Positions 24,147 to 36,086 of a stretch of 64,000 nucleotides of DNA are shown in pieces (the first letter of the stretch is position 1; every line of letters starts with the position of its first letter). The stretch is from positions 211,972,297 to 212,036,296 of the forward strand of contig CM070874.1 of NCBI GenBank assembly GCA_036365515.1, given 5' to 3'. Made by a program: the position numbers and the translations under genes. This DNA is from Torymus aiolomorphi. Its lineage: Eukaryota > Arthropoda > Insecta > Hymenoptera > Torymidae. The notes beneath the pieces are model-generated. The model was given only the letters and a program-made list of their open reading frames with translations, made no database searches and was not told where the DNA came from.

Positions 24147-25440
24147 CGAGGGTCATTTGACAAGTACCTAGCCTCACCGCCAGATGGTGCCACTATCGCA
24201 CCAGAAATACACTACAGTGCAGTATCTTCCTGTAAACGGTTACAGACGAAATTTCAGCCGGATCGGAGTTGTAGTTTATTTTTGAGAGCGTGTGAAAGCA
24301 AATATGTCCGTTGATTTTTGAAAAAATGGAGAACGAACAATATCGGTCGGTGATTCGATTCTTGTTTTTGGAAGGGAAATCGCGCAGTGAAATTAAAGAA
24401 CGCTTGGATGCAGTGTATGGGGATGCTTCTCCTTCGATGGCGACCGTTAAATTTTGGTATAACGAGTTTCAACGTGGTCGTACGTCGGTTTTTGATAATC
24501 CACGCCCAGGTGCTCCGAAAACAGCCACTACGGAGGAGAACGTGACAAAAATACACGATATCGTTTTGTCAGACCGCCGATTAAAGGTGCACGAGATAGC
24601 TGCGATAGTAGACATCTCAGAAGAACGCGTGTGGCATATCCTACATGAGATTTTAGGCATGAGGAAGCTGTCAGCAAGGTGGCTGCCGCGTTTGCTGACT
24701 GCAGACAACAAGCGCATCCGTGTGACCAGTTCAGAGCAGTGTTTGAAGCTGTTTAATCGCAATCCAAAAGAGTTATTGCGTCGTTACGTGACCGTCGACG
24801 AAACATGGATTCACTACTACACTCCAGAGACCAAGGAGCAGTCAAAACAGTGGACCTTACCCGGTGAACCTGCTCCGAAGAAGGCGAAGACGGTCCCGTC
24901 GGCCGGTAAAGTGATGGCCACTGTTTTCTGAGATTCTCAAGGTGTGATTTTTATTGACTATCTGGAGAAGGGCAAAACGGTCACAGGACAGTACTACGCC
25001 GAACTATTGAGCCGATTTGACGCCGTGTTAGAAGAAAAACGGCCCCATTTGTCTAAAAAGAAAGTGCTTTTCCACCACGATAATGCACCGGCTCACACTT
25101 CTGCACTCGCCACGGTTAAATTGGTCGAATTACGCTACGAACTGCTGCCCCATCCACCGTATTCTCCAGATTTGGCTCCGTGCGACTTTTTTTTGTTGCC
25201 GAACCTAAAAAATTCGCTCGCCGGGAAGAGATTCCACTCCAATAACGAAATAATCGCCGCCATGGAGGCCTATTTTGCAAACCAAGAGAAAACATTTTTT
25301 TCAACGGGGTTAAAAAAATTGGAACACCGCTGGACCAAGTATATTCAACTAAAAGGAGACTACATTGAAAAATAAATTTTATTTTTTGTAAAATTTTGGT
25401 GTTTTCATTTGTAGGCTAGGTACTTATCAAATGACCCTCG
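24147..25440 (+). mobile_element. Full-length mariner copy 1 (inside the LINE)
   Basis: 1294 bp with ~28 bp inverted ends starting CGAGGGTCATTTGA, flanked by TA at 24145-24146 and 25441-25442. Removing it and one TA restores the LINE ORF1 reading frame across the site, so it inserted after the LINE. The transposase runs on the plus strand. Confidence 0.95.
24326..25375 (+). pseudogene. mariner transposase copy 1 (D,D34D), nonsense at codon 202
   Basis: The chosen start is the ATG at 24326 (MENEQYRSVIRFLF), giving about 349 residues, close to the usual ~345. There is an N-terminal HTH region (SRSEIKERLDAVYG, then a second helix-turn-helix near residues 70-115), the linker WLPRLLT (119-125), and the catalytic triad D158 (VDETW), D252 (HHDNAPAH) and D287 (YSPDLAPCDFF), with the 34-residue spacing of mariner. 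A TGA replaces a tryptophan codon at 202 (24929-24931), between the first and second catalytic aspartates. The rest of the frame is open to 25375. Cut-and-paste transposition at TA would need the intact protein from another copy. Confidence 0.92.
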
Positions 25441-25979
25441 TATGTTTATATAGCTCTCTTGGAACTTCAATTATTATGGTTGTCTTGTTTGTAATCTTAT
25501 TTTTGTATATATTTAGTATCTTACACTTACCTTGATATCCAATAAAATTTCTTTTATTTAAGTCCTCTTCCAGCTCTTCTATATTCATATTAGTATAGTT
25601 GTCTACACCAACTATTTTCATCTTCGGGGATTCAATTTTTTCAATAAATGTTTTATAATTGTTAGACAGTTTTTTTGAGAGTAATTCAATTGTTACTTTA
25701 GCACTTTTTTCATTCATACTTTTAATCTCAATTTCATTGTCGTTCACTACTTTTAGTTGTTTCATCTGTATATCTTTTTCTTTTGTTAAAACGTCACATA
25801 CCTTTTTCTTAAAGTCATGTGGATTTTTAATGTCCTTTTTAAGATTTTTCACAATTATTTTCGGTATTCTTTTGTTTTTAATTGCTAGTTTGTTAGTTGC
25901 TTCTTCTGCATATGTTTCTTGGTTATGTTGCTTTATTTCCATCTCCTGGTCATTTTTATCCTTTTTTATTAATTGCTAC
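25427..25979 (-). pseudogene. LINE ORF1 middle segment (RRM-like gag region)
   Basis: This open frame upstream of the mariner insertion is lysine-rich. It has an alternating beta/alpha pattern (KIIVKNLKKDIKN, IEIKSMNEKSAKVTIELL, MKIVGVDNYTNM) as seen in RRM-like domains of LINE gag proteins. Its last codons (RELYKH) run into the mariner TA site and continue at 24146. Confidence 0.6.
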
Positions 25980-26459
25980 AATATGTCGTTTTTTCCATTA
26001 GTTCTTGATTTAATTGTCTTAGTAGTTGAATTTCAATTTGATATTGATTTTCCAGTTCAGCATTTTCAGTTAGCATCGTAACGTCTAGTAGTTTTTCATT
26101 ATCTACTGATTTATGTACACTATCAGAGATAATAGGTATTTCATTTAATATTTTATGTTTTATTTGTTCCTCCTTTTCACTTTTAATTTGCGCAATTAAT
26201 ATTTTAGCTGCTTCACAGAGTTTAGTTTCTTGATTTTTTAAGGTTATATTAAGCTCCACGTGGTCTGGACATATCACTAATAGATTACTTATATATTTTT
26301 TGTCTTTACACTTTTCATAATCACTTTTATGGTACACGTTTTCGCACACTATGCAAACTACAAGTGACACTTTCCTTTTTGGGTGGCATTTATACACTAA
26401 TTCTAGATTTTTATCAGGAGGCTCTCCGGAAGGCTGCCCGCCTTCCGACGCCATCTTGG

Positions 26460-27081
26460 CGAGAAAAACCATGATTTTCAGTAGTTTTTGTTCTTAATCT
26501 TCTGGAAATATGGATTTGGATCCTTGTTTTCGTCAATCTAACTTAGGTCTATACTAAAAATGCCTGTTTTTACCAATATTTTCCTAGTATATGGTGAAAA
26601 GTGCGTGGTATCCTGCAAAAAACAGAGAAAACCATGATTTTCGGTACTTTTTGTTCTTAATCTGCTGGAAATATGGATTTCTATAATTGTTTTCGTCAAA
26701 ATAACTTTGGTCTATGCTAAAAATGCCTGTTTCTACCAATATTTTCCTAGTATATGGTGAAAAGTGCGTTTTGTCCTGCAAAAAACAGCGAAAAACCATG
26801 ATTTTCGGTACTTTAATTCTTAATCTGCTGGAAATATGGATTTGGATCATTGTTTTCCTCAAAAAGACAAAGTTTTATGCTAAAAATGTCTGTTTTTACA
26901 AATATTTTTCTTGTATATGGTGAAAAGTGCGTGGTATCCTGCATAAAACAGCGCATAACCATGATTTTCGGTACATTTTCTTGGTAATCTACTGGAAATA
27001 TGGATGTGGATCATTGTTTTCCTCAAAACGACGAAGGTTTATGCTAAATATTCCTGGTATTATCAATATTTTCCAAGTATA
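26460..27081 (+). repeat. Main satellite block 3, orientation A
   Basis: Nearly four ~163 bp monomers; the CTGTTTTTACC-type landmark recurs at about 26561, 26724 and 26887, exactly 163 bp apart. The block is cut by mariner copy 2 at a TA. Confidence 0.93.
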
Positions 27082-28375
27082 CGAGGGTCATTTGATAAGT
27101 ACCTAGCCTACAAATGAAAACACCAAAATTTTACAAAAAATAAAATTTATTTTTCAATGTAGTCTCCTTTTAGTTGAATACACTTGGTCCAGCGGTGTTC
27201 CAATTTTTTTAACCCCGTTGAAAAAAATGTTTTCTCTTGGTTTGCAAAATAGGCCTCCGTGGCGGCGATTATTTCGTTATTGGAGTGGAATCTCTTCCCG
27301 GCGAGCGAATTTTTTAGGTTCGGAAACAAAAAAAAGTCGCACGGAGCCAAATCTGGAGAATACGGTGGATGGGGCAGCAGTTCGTAGCGTAATTCGACCA
27401 ATTTAGCCGTGGCGAGTGCAGAAGTGTGAGCCGGTGCATTATCGTGGTGGAAAAGCACTTTCTTTTTAGACAAATGGGGCCGTTTTTCTTCTAACACGGC
27501 GTCAAATCGGCTCAATAGTTCGGCGTAGTACTGTCCTGTGACCGTTTTGCCCTTCTCCAGATAGTCAATAAAAATCACACCTTGAGAATCCTAGAAAACA
27601 GTGGCCATCACCTTTCCGGCCGACGGGACCGTCTTCGCCTTCTTCGGAGCAGGTTCACCGGGTAAAGTCAACTGTTTTGACTGCTCCTTGGGCTCTGGAG
27701 TATAGTAGTGAATCCATGTTTCGTCGATGGTCACGTAACGACGCAAAAACTCTTTTGGATTGCCATTAAACAGCTTCAAACACTGCTCTGAACTGGTCAC
27801 ACGGATGCGCTTGTTGTCTGCAGTCAGCAAACGCGGCACCCACCATGCTGACAGCTTCCTCATGCCTAAAATCTCATGTAGGATATGCCACACGCGTTCT
27901 TCTGAGATGCCTACTATCGCAAATATCTCGTGCACCTTTAATCGGCGGTCTGACAAAACGATATCGTGTATTTTTGTCAGGTTCTCCTCCGTAGTGGCTG
28001 TTTTCGGAGCACCTGGGCGTGGATCATCAAAAACCGACGTACGACCACGTTGAAACTCGTTATACCAAAATTTAACGGTCGCCATCGAAGGAGAAGCATC
28101 CCCATACACTGCATCCAAGCGTTCTTTAATTTCACTGCGCGATTTCCCTTCCAAAAACAAGAATCGAATCACCGACCGATATTGTTCTTTCTCCACTTTT
28201 TCAAAAATCAACGGACACATTTACTTTCACACGCTCTCAAAAATAAACTACAACTCCGATCCGGCTGAAATTTTGTCTGTAACCGTTTACAGGAAGATAC
28301 TGCACTGTAGTGTATTTCTGGTGCGATAGTGGCATCATCTGGCGGTGAGGCTAGGTACTTGTCAAATGACCCTCG
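27082..28375 (-). mobile_element. Full-length mariner copy 2 (in satellite)
   Basis: 1294 bp, same inverted ends as copy 1, TA duplications at 27080-27081 and 28376-28377. The surrounding satellite (AAGTA/TATGTTGAAAAG) joins perfectly when the insert is removed. The transposase is on the minus strand. Confidence 0.95.
27147..28220 (-). pseudogene. mariner transposase copy 2, amber at the same tryptophan codon
   Basis: Same domain order and catalytic residues as copy 1. The usual ATG has become GTG (MEKEQ now VEKEQ), leaving only an in-frame ATG at 28220 eight codons upstream. A TAG at 27591-27593 replaces the same tryptophan codon that is TGA in copy 1. The frame is otherwise open from 28220 to 27147. 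The third copy in this window keeps TGG there. Confidence 0.92.
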
Positions 28376-31300
28376 TATGTTGAAAAGTTCTTTGTATCCT
28401 GAAAAAAACAGCGAAAAACCATGATTTTCAGTACCTTTTGTTCTTAATCTGCTGGAAAAATGATTTCGATCATTGTTATAGTCAAAATAACTTAGGTCTA
28501 TGCAAAAATGGAGGTTATTAACATTATTCTCCTAGTATATGGTGAAAATTACGTTGTATCCTGAAAAGACAGCGAAGAACCATGATTTTCAGTACTTTTT
28601 GTTCTTAATCTGCTGGAAATATGCATTTGGCTCATTGTTTTCCTCAAACTGACGAAGTTTTATGCTAAATATGCCTGTTTTTACCAATATTTTCCTAGCG
28701 TATTGTGAAAAGTTCGTGTTGTTCTGCAAGAAACTGCGAAAAACCATGATTTTCGGTACTTTTTGTAATTAAACTGTTGGAAATATGGTTTTGGATCATT
28801 GTTTTCCTCAAAATAACGAAGTTTTGTCCTAAATATGTGTGTTTTTAACCATATTTTCTTAGTATATGGTGAAAAATTCGTGTTGTCCTGCAAAAAATGC
28901 GAAAAACCATGATTTTCGGTACTTTCTGTTCTTAATCTGCACGAAATATGATTTCGATCATTGTTATCGTCAAAATAACTTAGTTCTATGTAAAAATTGC
29001 TGTTTTTAACATTATTTTCCTAATGGTGAAAAGTACATTGTATCCAGAAAATAACAGCGAAAAACCATGATTTTCAGTACTTTTTGTTCTTAATCTGATG
29101 GATATATGGATTTCCATCATTGTTTTCGTCAAAATAACTTAGTTCTATGCATAAAATGCCTGGTTTTGCCAATATTTTCCTAGTATATGGTGAAAAGTAC
29201 GTTTTGTCCTGAAAAAAAACAGCGACAAACCATGATGTTCGGTACTTTTAGTTCTTAATCTGCTGGAAATGTGGATTTCAATGATTGTTTTCGTCAACAT
29301 AACCTTGGTCTATACGAAAAATGCCTGTTTTCAGCAATATTTTGCTAGTATATGGTGAAAATGCGTGGTATCCTGCAATAAAAAGCGAAAAACCATGATT
29401 TTCGGTACTTTTTGTTCTTAATCTGCGGAAATATGTTTTTGGATCATTGTTTACCTCACACTGGCGAAGTTTTATACTAAATATGCCTGTTTTTACGAAT
29501 ATTTTTCATGTATATGTCGAAAAGTACGTCGTATCCTTTAAGTAACAGCGAAAAACCATGATTTTCGGAACTTTTTCTTCTTCATCTTCTGGAAATAGGG
29601 ATTCCGATCATTGTTTTCGTCAAAATAACTTAGGTCTATGTTGAAAATGCATGTTTTTACCTATATTTCCCAAGTATATGTTGAAAAGTACGTTGAATCC
29701 TGAAAAAAACAGTGAAAAACCACGATTTTCGGTACTTTTTGTTCTTAATCTGCTGGAGAATATGTATTGGGATCATTGTTTTCCTCAAAATGACGAAGTT
29801 CTATGCTAAATATGCCTGATTTTGCCAATATTTTCCAATTATATGGTGAAAAGTAGGTTTTATCCTGAAAAAAACATCGAAAAACCATGATTTTCAGTAC
29901 TGTTTGTTCCTATTCTGCTGGAGAATATGGATTTGATCACTGTTTTCCTCAAAATCACGAAGTTTTATGCTAATTAAGCCTATTTTGACATATCTTTTCC
30001 AATTGTATGACGCGTTGCATCCCCAAAAAAACAGCGAAAAACCATGATTTCCGGAACTTTTTCTTCTTCATCTTCTGCAAATATGGATTTCGTTCATTGT
30101 CTTCGTCAAAAAACTTAGGTCTATGCTAAAAATGCATGTTTTTACCAATATTTCCCAAGTATATGTTGAAAAGTACGTTGTATCCTGAAAAAACAGCGAA
30201 AAAACATGATTTTCAGTACTTTGTGTTCTTAATCTGCTGGAAATATGGATTCCGATCATTGTTTTCCTCCAAATGACGAAGTTTTGTGCTAAATATGCGT
30301 CTTTTTACTAATATTTTTCTATTATATGCTGTAAAGTGCGTGGTATCCTGCAAAAAACAGCAAAAAACCATGATTTTCGGTAATTTTTGTTCTTAATCTG
30401 CTGGATATATGGATTTCCATCATTGTTTTCGTCAAAATAGCTTAAGTCTATGATAAAAATGCCTGTTTCTACTAATATTTTCCTAGTATATGGTGAAAAG
30501 TGCGTGGTATCCTGCAAGAAACAGCGAAAAACCATGATTTTCAGTACTTTTTGTTCTTAATCTTCTGGAAATATCTATGTCAATCATTGTTTTCGTCTAA
30601 ATAACTTAGGTCTATGCTAAAAATGCCTATTTTTACCAATATTTTTCTTGTATATGATGAGAAGTACGTGGTATCCTGCAAAAAACAGCGAATAACCACG
30701 ATTTTCAGTACTTTTTGTTCTCAATCTTCTGGAAATATCGATGTCGATCATTTTTTTCGTCTAAATGACGTAGCTCTATGCTAAAAATGCCTGTTTTTAC
30801 CAATATTTTCCTAGAATATGGTGAAAAGTGCGTGGTATCCTGCAAAAAACAGCGAAAACCATGATTATCAGTACTTTTTGTTTTTAATCTTCTGGAAATA
30901 TCGATGCCGATCATTGTTTTCGTCTAAATAACTTAGGTCTATGCTAAAAATGCCTATTTTTACCGATATTTTTCTAGTATATGATGAAAAGTGCGTGGTA
31001 TCCTGCAAAAAACAGCGAATAACCATGATTTTCGGTAATTTTTGTTCTTAAACTGCTGGAAATATGGATTTGGATCATTGTTTTCCTCAAAATGACGAAG
31101 CCTTATGCTAAATATGATAGTTTTTACTAATATTTTAAAAGTATATGGTGAAAAGTACGTTGTATCCTAAAAAAAAAAGCGATAAACCATGATTTTCAGT
31201 ATTTTCTGTTCTTAATCAGGTGGAAATATCGATTTCGATTATTGTTTTCGTCAAAATAACTTAGGTCTATGCGAAAACTGCCTGTTTTTAGCAGTATTTT

Positions 31301-34300
31301 CCTAGTTTATAATGAAAAGCGTGTGGTACCCTGCAAAAAACAGCGAAAAACCATGATTTTCGGTACTTTTTTTCTTAATATGCTGGAACTATGGATTTGG
31401 ATCATTGTTTTCCTCAAAATGACGAAGTTTTATGCGAAAGTTGCCTGTTTTTACCAATATTTTCATAATGTATGGTTGAAAATGCTTGTTTTTAACAATA
31501 TTTTCCAAGTATATGGTGAAAAGTACCTTGTATCCGGAGAAAACAGCGATAAACCATGATTTTCAGTACTTTTTGTTCTGAATCTGCTGGAAATATGGAT
31601 TTCGATCATTGTTTTCGTCAAAATAACTTAGATCTATGCTAAAAATTCCTGTTTTTACAAATATTTTCCTAGTATATGGCGAAGAGTGTGTGGCATCCTG
31701 CAAAACACAGCGATAAACCATGGTTTTTGGTAATTTTTGTTCTTAATCTGCTGGAAATATGGATTTGGATCGTTGTTTTACTCTAAATGACGAAGTTTTA
31801 TGCTGAATATGCCTGTTCTTACCTATATTTTGCAAGTATATGGTGGAAACTACGTTGTATCCTCAAAAAAACGGCGCAAAACCATGATCTTCAGTACTTT
31901 CTGTTCTTAATCTGCTGGAAATGTGGATTTCGATCATTGTTTTCGTCATAATAACTTAGGTCTATGCTCAAAATGTGAACTGTGCGTGGGATTCTACAAA
32001 AATCATCGAAAAACCATGATTTTCATTACTTTTTGCTCTTAATGAGCTGGAAAAATGGATTGGCATCATTGTTTTCATCAGAATAATGTAGTTTTATACT
32101 AAATATTCCTGTTTTTACCATTATTTACTTAGTATATGGTGGAAAGTGCGTGTAATCCTGCAAAAAAACAGGGAATAAAATGATTTTCAGTACTTTTTGG
32201 TGTTCAATCGCAGGAAATTTCGATTTAGTTTTTTGTTTTTCTCAAAATAACGTACTTTTATGATAGAAATGACTGCTTTTAATAATATTTTCCTAAATTA
32301 TGGTTAAAGTGCGGGAAATCCTGCAAAAAAAAGAAAATCATGATTTTCAGTACTTTTTGCGCTTAATCAGCAGGAAATATGGTTTTTTATCATTGTTTTC
32401 CTCAAAATATCGTAGGTTCACGACCAAATGCCGGTTTTTACCAATATTTTCCTAGTATATAGAGAAAAGAGCGTGGAATCATGCGAAAAACAGAAAAGAT
32501 CCATGATTTTCGAAACTGTTTGCTCGTTAAAAGCAGGAAATATGGATTGGAATCATTGTTTTACGCAGAATGAGGTTGTTTAGTTATAGAAATGCCGGAT
32601 TTTACCAATATTTTCCTAATATCTGGTAAAAAATGCCCGTTTTTACCAATGTCTCCCTAGTATAGGCTGAAAAATGTGTGGATTCCTGCAAAAAACAGCG
32701 AAAACCCATGATTTTCAGTACTTTTTGCTCTTAATGAGCAGGAACAATAGATATGCATTATTGTTTTCAACAAAATAACGAAGTTTTATACTAAATATAC
32801 ACGTTTTTACCAATATTTACATATTATATGGTGAAAAGTGCGTGGGATCGTGCAAAAAACAGGGAATACCATGATTCTCAGTACTTTTTGCTCTTCATGA
32901 GATTGACATTTCGATTTGGTTCTTTGTTTCTTTCAAAATAACGTAGGTTTATGCTAGAAATGCTTGTTTTTACGAATACTCTCCTAACATATGGTTAAAA
33001 TTGCCTGTTTTTACCAATATTTTCCTATGATATGGTGAACAGTGCGTGGAATCCTGCAAAAAACAGGGAAAACCATGATTTAAAGTACTTTTTGCTCTTA
33101 ATGTGCTGAAAAATAAGTTTTTTTCTAATTATGCCTGTTTTACAAATATTTACCTAATATATGGTGAAAAGTGAGTGGAATTCTGCAAAAAACAGAGAAA
33201 ACCATGATTTTCAGTACTTTTTGGTAATCGATCGCAGGAAATTTTGATTTGGTTTCTTGTTTTCTTAAAATATCGTAGCTTTATGCTAGGAATGCTTGTT
33301 TTTACAAAGATTTTCCTAATATATGGTGAAAAATTCCTGTTTTTACCAATATTTATCTAATATATGGTGTAAAGTGAGTAGAATCCTGCAAAAAACAGGG
33401 AAAACCATGATTTTCAGTACCTTTTGTTACTCAAATGAAGGAAATTTCGATTTGGTTCCTTGTTTTTCTGAAAATATCGTAGGTTTGTTCTAGAAATGCT
33501 TGTTATTGCCAATATTTTCCTTATATATGGTGCCAAATACCTGTTTTTACCAATATTTTCATAGTATTTCGAGAAAAGAGCTTGGAACCATGCGCAAAAC
33601 AGAGACAAATGAAGATTTTCAGTCCTGTTTGCTTTTTAAACGCAGGAAGTATGGATTTGGATCAGTGCCCACAAAATAAGGTAGTTTTATACTAGAAATG
33701 CCGGATTTTATCAATATTTTCCTAATATATAGTTAGAAGTGCGTGGAATCCTCCAAAAAACAACGAAAAATCGTGATATTCTGTCCTTTTGATTCTTAAT
33801 AAGCTGGAAATATGGGTTTCCATCATTGCCTTCCTTAAAATATCGTAGCTTTACGTTAAAATGCCTCTTTTTACCTATATTGCCCTAGTATATAGAGAAA
33901 AGAGCGTGGAATCATTGGAAAAACAGCGGAAAACCATGATTTTCAGACCTGTTTGCTTGTTAAACGCAGGAAATATGGATTTGGATCAATGTTTTAGGCA
34001 AAATAAGGTAGTTTTATGCTAGAAATGCCAGATTTTACAAATATTTTCTAATATATGGTGATAATTGTGTGGAATCCTGCGAAAACAGGGAAAACCAGGA
34101 TTTTCAGTACTTTTTGGTATTCAAACACAGGAAATTTTGATTTGGTTGCTTCTTTTTCTCAAATAACGTAGGTTTATGCTAGAAATGCCGGTTTTTACCA
34201 ATATCTTGCTAGTACATTGTGAAAAGTGCGTGGAATCCTGCAAAAAACAGGAAAAACCATCATTTTCAGTACTTTTTGGTATTCAAACGCTGGAACTTCC

Positions 34301-34382
34301 GATTTGGTTTGTTGTTTTTCTTAAAATTACGTATGTTTATGCTAGAAATGCCTGTTGCTACCAATATTTTTCCAATATATGG
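28376..34382 (+). repeat. Main satellite block 4, orientation A, changing subtype along its length
   Basis: About 6 kb of monomers. To about 31980 they resemble the GTGCGTGGTATCCTGC subtype; beyond that the GTGCGTGGAATCCTGC / AACAGGGAAAACCATGATT subtype, with TTCAAACGCAGGAAATTTCG, predominates, as in blocks right of 43861. The block ends in ...CCAATATATGG at the LTR start (TGTTACG, 34383). Confidence 0.92.
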
Positions 34383-34506
34383 TGTTACGTGTGAGCCTAT
34401 CTCGGTTCACCCACGTACGAATGGTTCTGAGGTGTTCGTGTCGTTCCAAGCCGAGACTCGAAACGATGCAGTGAAATACAACTAGAGTTAAAGTATACTT
34501 GTGTTA

Positions 34507-34512
34507 TTTATT
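34507..34512 (-). promoter_or_regulatory. Poly(A) signal AATAAA in the left LTR
   Basis: TTTATT on the plus strand, AATAAA on the element's sense strand, about 180 bp downstream of the TATA box. This fits an R region between them. Confidence 0.6.
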
Positions 34513-34687
34513 AAAGTACTTATAGGTGCGAGAGAGATAATCCTAACATGTGTTCGTGATGCAACCGATCGACGTCCTCTCGTGAATTCGTTATCCGCTC
34601 GTCCTCGTCCCTCGTACCTCGCTTCCGTCCTCTCTCTGACCCCGCTTTAGTTCTCTTTCTTTCTGTATTCTGGGTGCGCTTCCCTTG

Positions 34688-34697
34688 GTTTTTATAT
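34688..34697 (-). promoter_or_regulatory. TATA box of the left LTR
   Basis: TATAAAAACC on the minus strand; the same decamer is kept in all three LTR copies (also 43649-43658 minus and 49986-49995 plus). It fixes the transcription direction of the element. Confidence 0.7.
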
Positions 34698-35407
34698 CTC
34701 TGTCTTGGGGATCGTAAGTGGGGGATCATTGCTCATCGGCTGTTCGTTTTTCCCCCTAATTCGACGTCCAGATCTCCTTCCGGTGATTCAGTGCCTCGCG
34801 GATTCGCTGTTCTGCTGACTGGCATTGGTTGATGTCATGTACCTTCGACATTCGACGTCCTCTATCAACGCTCGGCATATTGCTGACCGGGAGTTTGTGT
34901 TGGGCTACTTGTCTTCGTTCTTCGAGAGTCTGTATAAGTTCATGGCCGCACGCGCTTTCTCTCTGGAAGCTACCACTCGTAACACGTCTGAGGGCCGCGA
35001 CATCGACCTCCGGGGCGATGAAACAAGTGATGGGGCGGGAGAAAAATTTTCCTTTTTTTCTTGATGTTAGGGTTAGATGCGGTAGGTTAGTAGAATTGCT
35101 GCTGGATTCGTTGGAGTTAGTTCGATACTAAAGTCTATATACTGCTAGGGTTGGCTAAGGTTGACGTCGAGCGGTCGGGAGTGTTAACCAAATTATTCAT
35201 TTTTCTAGGGTATGATGTGTGTATGTTACAGTCTTAATATTCGTGTGTAGTGTTGTGTCTGCGTGAGTGTACCTAACAATACAATGCTAAACCTAACGAT
35301 TTTTCTCTCTCGCTTCTTATTATATTCTTTTTGTACATAGAGTCTCTTAATACTTGGATACAGGATATACTGATAATGCAATAGATATGTATATATATAT
35401 TTTTTCT

Positions 35408-35860
35408 TTATTTATGACATGTTATAGGATCGAGCTTGCGGCTCTGATTTTTCTCAACCCGTGCTTCGTATTGACGGTGTGGCAGGGTGATGACTGTCCC
35501 TGTGGTAGTCGAATAATATACCGCTGAAGGTAGTAGCGCTTGCGATGGTGTACCTGGAAAAAGTTCTTTATTGATTAGTAGCGGGGGCTCCCTTCCCCTA
35601 GGCCAGAATTTCCAATCCAACGCGAGGACGATTATGATCGCGACGATTGACCCGCCTGAATACGAGACTGCTTGTTTTAGGGCTATAAACTCGCCGTCCA
35701 CGGCATCGCGTTATTCTAGTTCCTGCGCGCGGTTGATTATGTTCTTCAGCTCGTTTCCCAATTCTAGCGAAGCGGGCTGCGCGAGCTTGCTTTGTGGCAT
35801 GCTATCAGATTCTCTCATTATGTGTTGCAGCATCGATTCTCCGTCGGTAGTGACTATTAG
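35408..35860 (-). pseudogene. Possible env-like C-terminal remnant (uncertain)
   Basis: On the minus strand a helix-forming stretch ends at a TAA near 35721. An overlapping frame to 35408 then carries a short hydrophobic segment (GGSIVAIIIVLAL) followed by a charged tail. A helical region, one membrane segment and a short tail just upstream of the 3' LTR is the arrangement of envelope genes in errantivirus-like Gypsy elements. There is no fusion-peptide or cysteine pattern to confirm it, and the frame is interrupted. It may equally be chance. Confidence 0.25.
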
Positions 35861-36073
35861 GATAAATTATGTCAATAATATACAAAATTTTGTGTTTGTT
35901 AAGAGTAGATGTCCTACAGTATTACATCAATGCTTAAAGATGCCTCAAAATTGAAAGAAAAGGATTTCCGACTTATAAGTTATACGGAATGCCAATTGAA
36001 AGCACATATAACGCGCGTGGCGCGCATGAATTTGGCTAGTATTTTGAAAATGTAGATAAAAATAACGTAACAC

Positions 36074-36086
36074 ATGGCGCAGTCGG
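36074..36086 (+). promoter_or_regulatory. tRNA-Ser-type primer-binding-site-like motif
   Basis: TGGCGCAGTCGGT on the plus strand. The first 11 bases complement the 3' end of an insect tRNA-Ser (acceptor CGACTGC, then G and CCA), the primer of several errantivirus-group elements. It is preceded by AACGTAACA, which would suit an LTR end. It points the opposite way to the surrounding element, and no matching LTR was found. Confidence 0.3.

Larger units (their letters stand above)
23618..26454 (-). pseudogene. LINE ORF1 (PHD-like finger and zinc-knuckle gag protein), broken
   Basis: The likely start is the ATG at 26454 (MASEGGQ...); an in-frame ATG 18 nt upstream lies in satellite-derived sequence. 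The N-terminal part has a cysteine/histidine cluster (CHPKRK, CIVCENVYHKSDYEKC, CPDH) like the PHD/RING-type fingers of insect LINE ORF1 proteins. It is followed by a glutamate/lysine-rich region that may form a coiled coil. This frame stops at 25969; homology resumes in another frame from about 25980 to 25427 with an RRM-like gag region. The mariner at 24147-25440 then splits it. From 24146 to 23618 the C-terminal part carries CCHC-type knuckles: CLNCGRFGYDTLKC, with tyrosine where histidine is usual, then CLKCAGPHKTLQC and a third CVNC group. ORF1 proteins bind the element RNA. This copy is inactive. Confidence 0.82.
20464..26459 (-). mobile_element. Non-LTR retrotransposon (LINE, jockey/CR1-like group)
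   Basis: The element reads on the minus strand: 5' end near 26459, ORF1 (26454 to 23618), ORF2 (23618 to 20752), then a 3' UTR of about 290 bp ending at 20463 without a poly(A) tail. It sits in satellite on both sides. The flanks overlap by about 48 bp of the same monomer phase (about 20416-20463 and from about 26460), which could be a long target duplication or simply two neighbouring monomers. ORF1 carries a frameshift and a full mariner insertion; ORF2 has one frameshift near its C-terminus. Clade assignment (jockey versus CR1/L2/Daphne-like) is uncertain. Confidence 0.9.
34383..34984 (-). repeat. LTR, left copy (3' LTR of the element), 602 bp
   Basis: Starts TGTTACGTGTGAGCC and ends CACTCGTAACA, giving the short inverted TGTTAC/GTAACA ends of LTRs. 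The end is defined by where the left and solo copies diverge (right after AACA). On the sense (minus) strand it has TATAAAAACC and, downstream, AATAAA. Confidence 0.88.
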
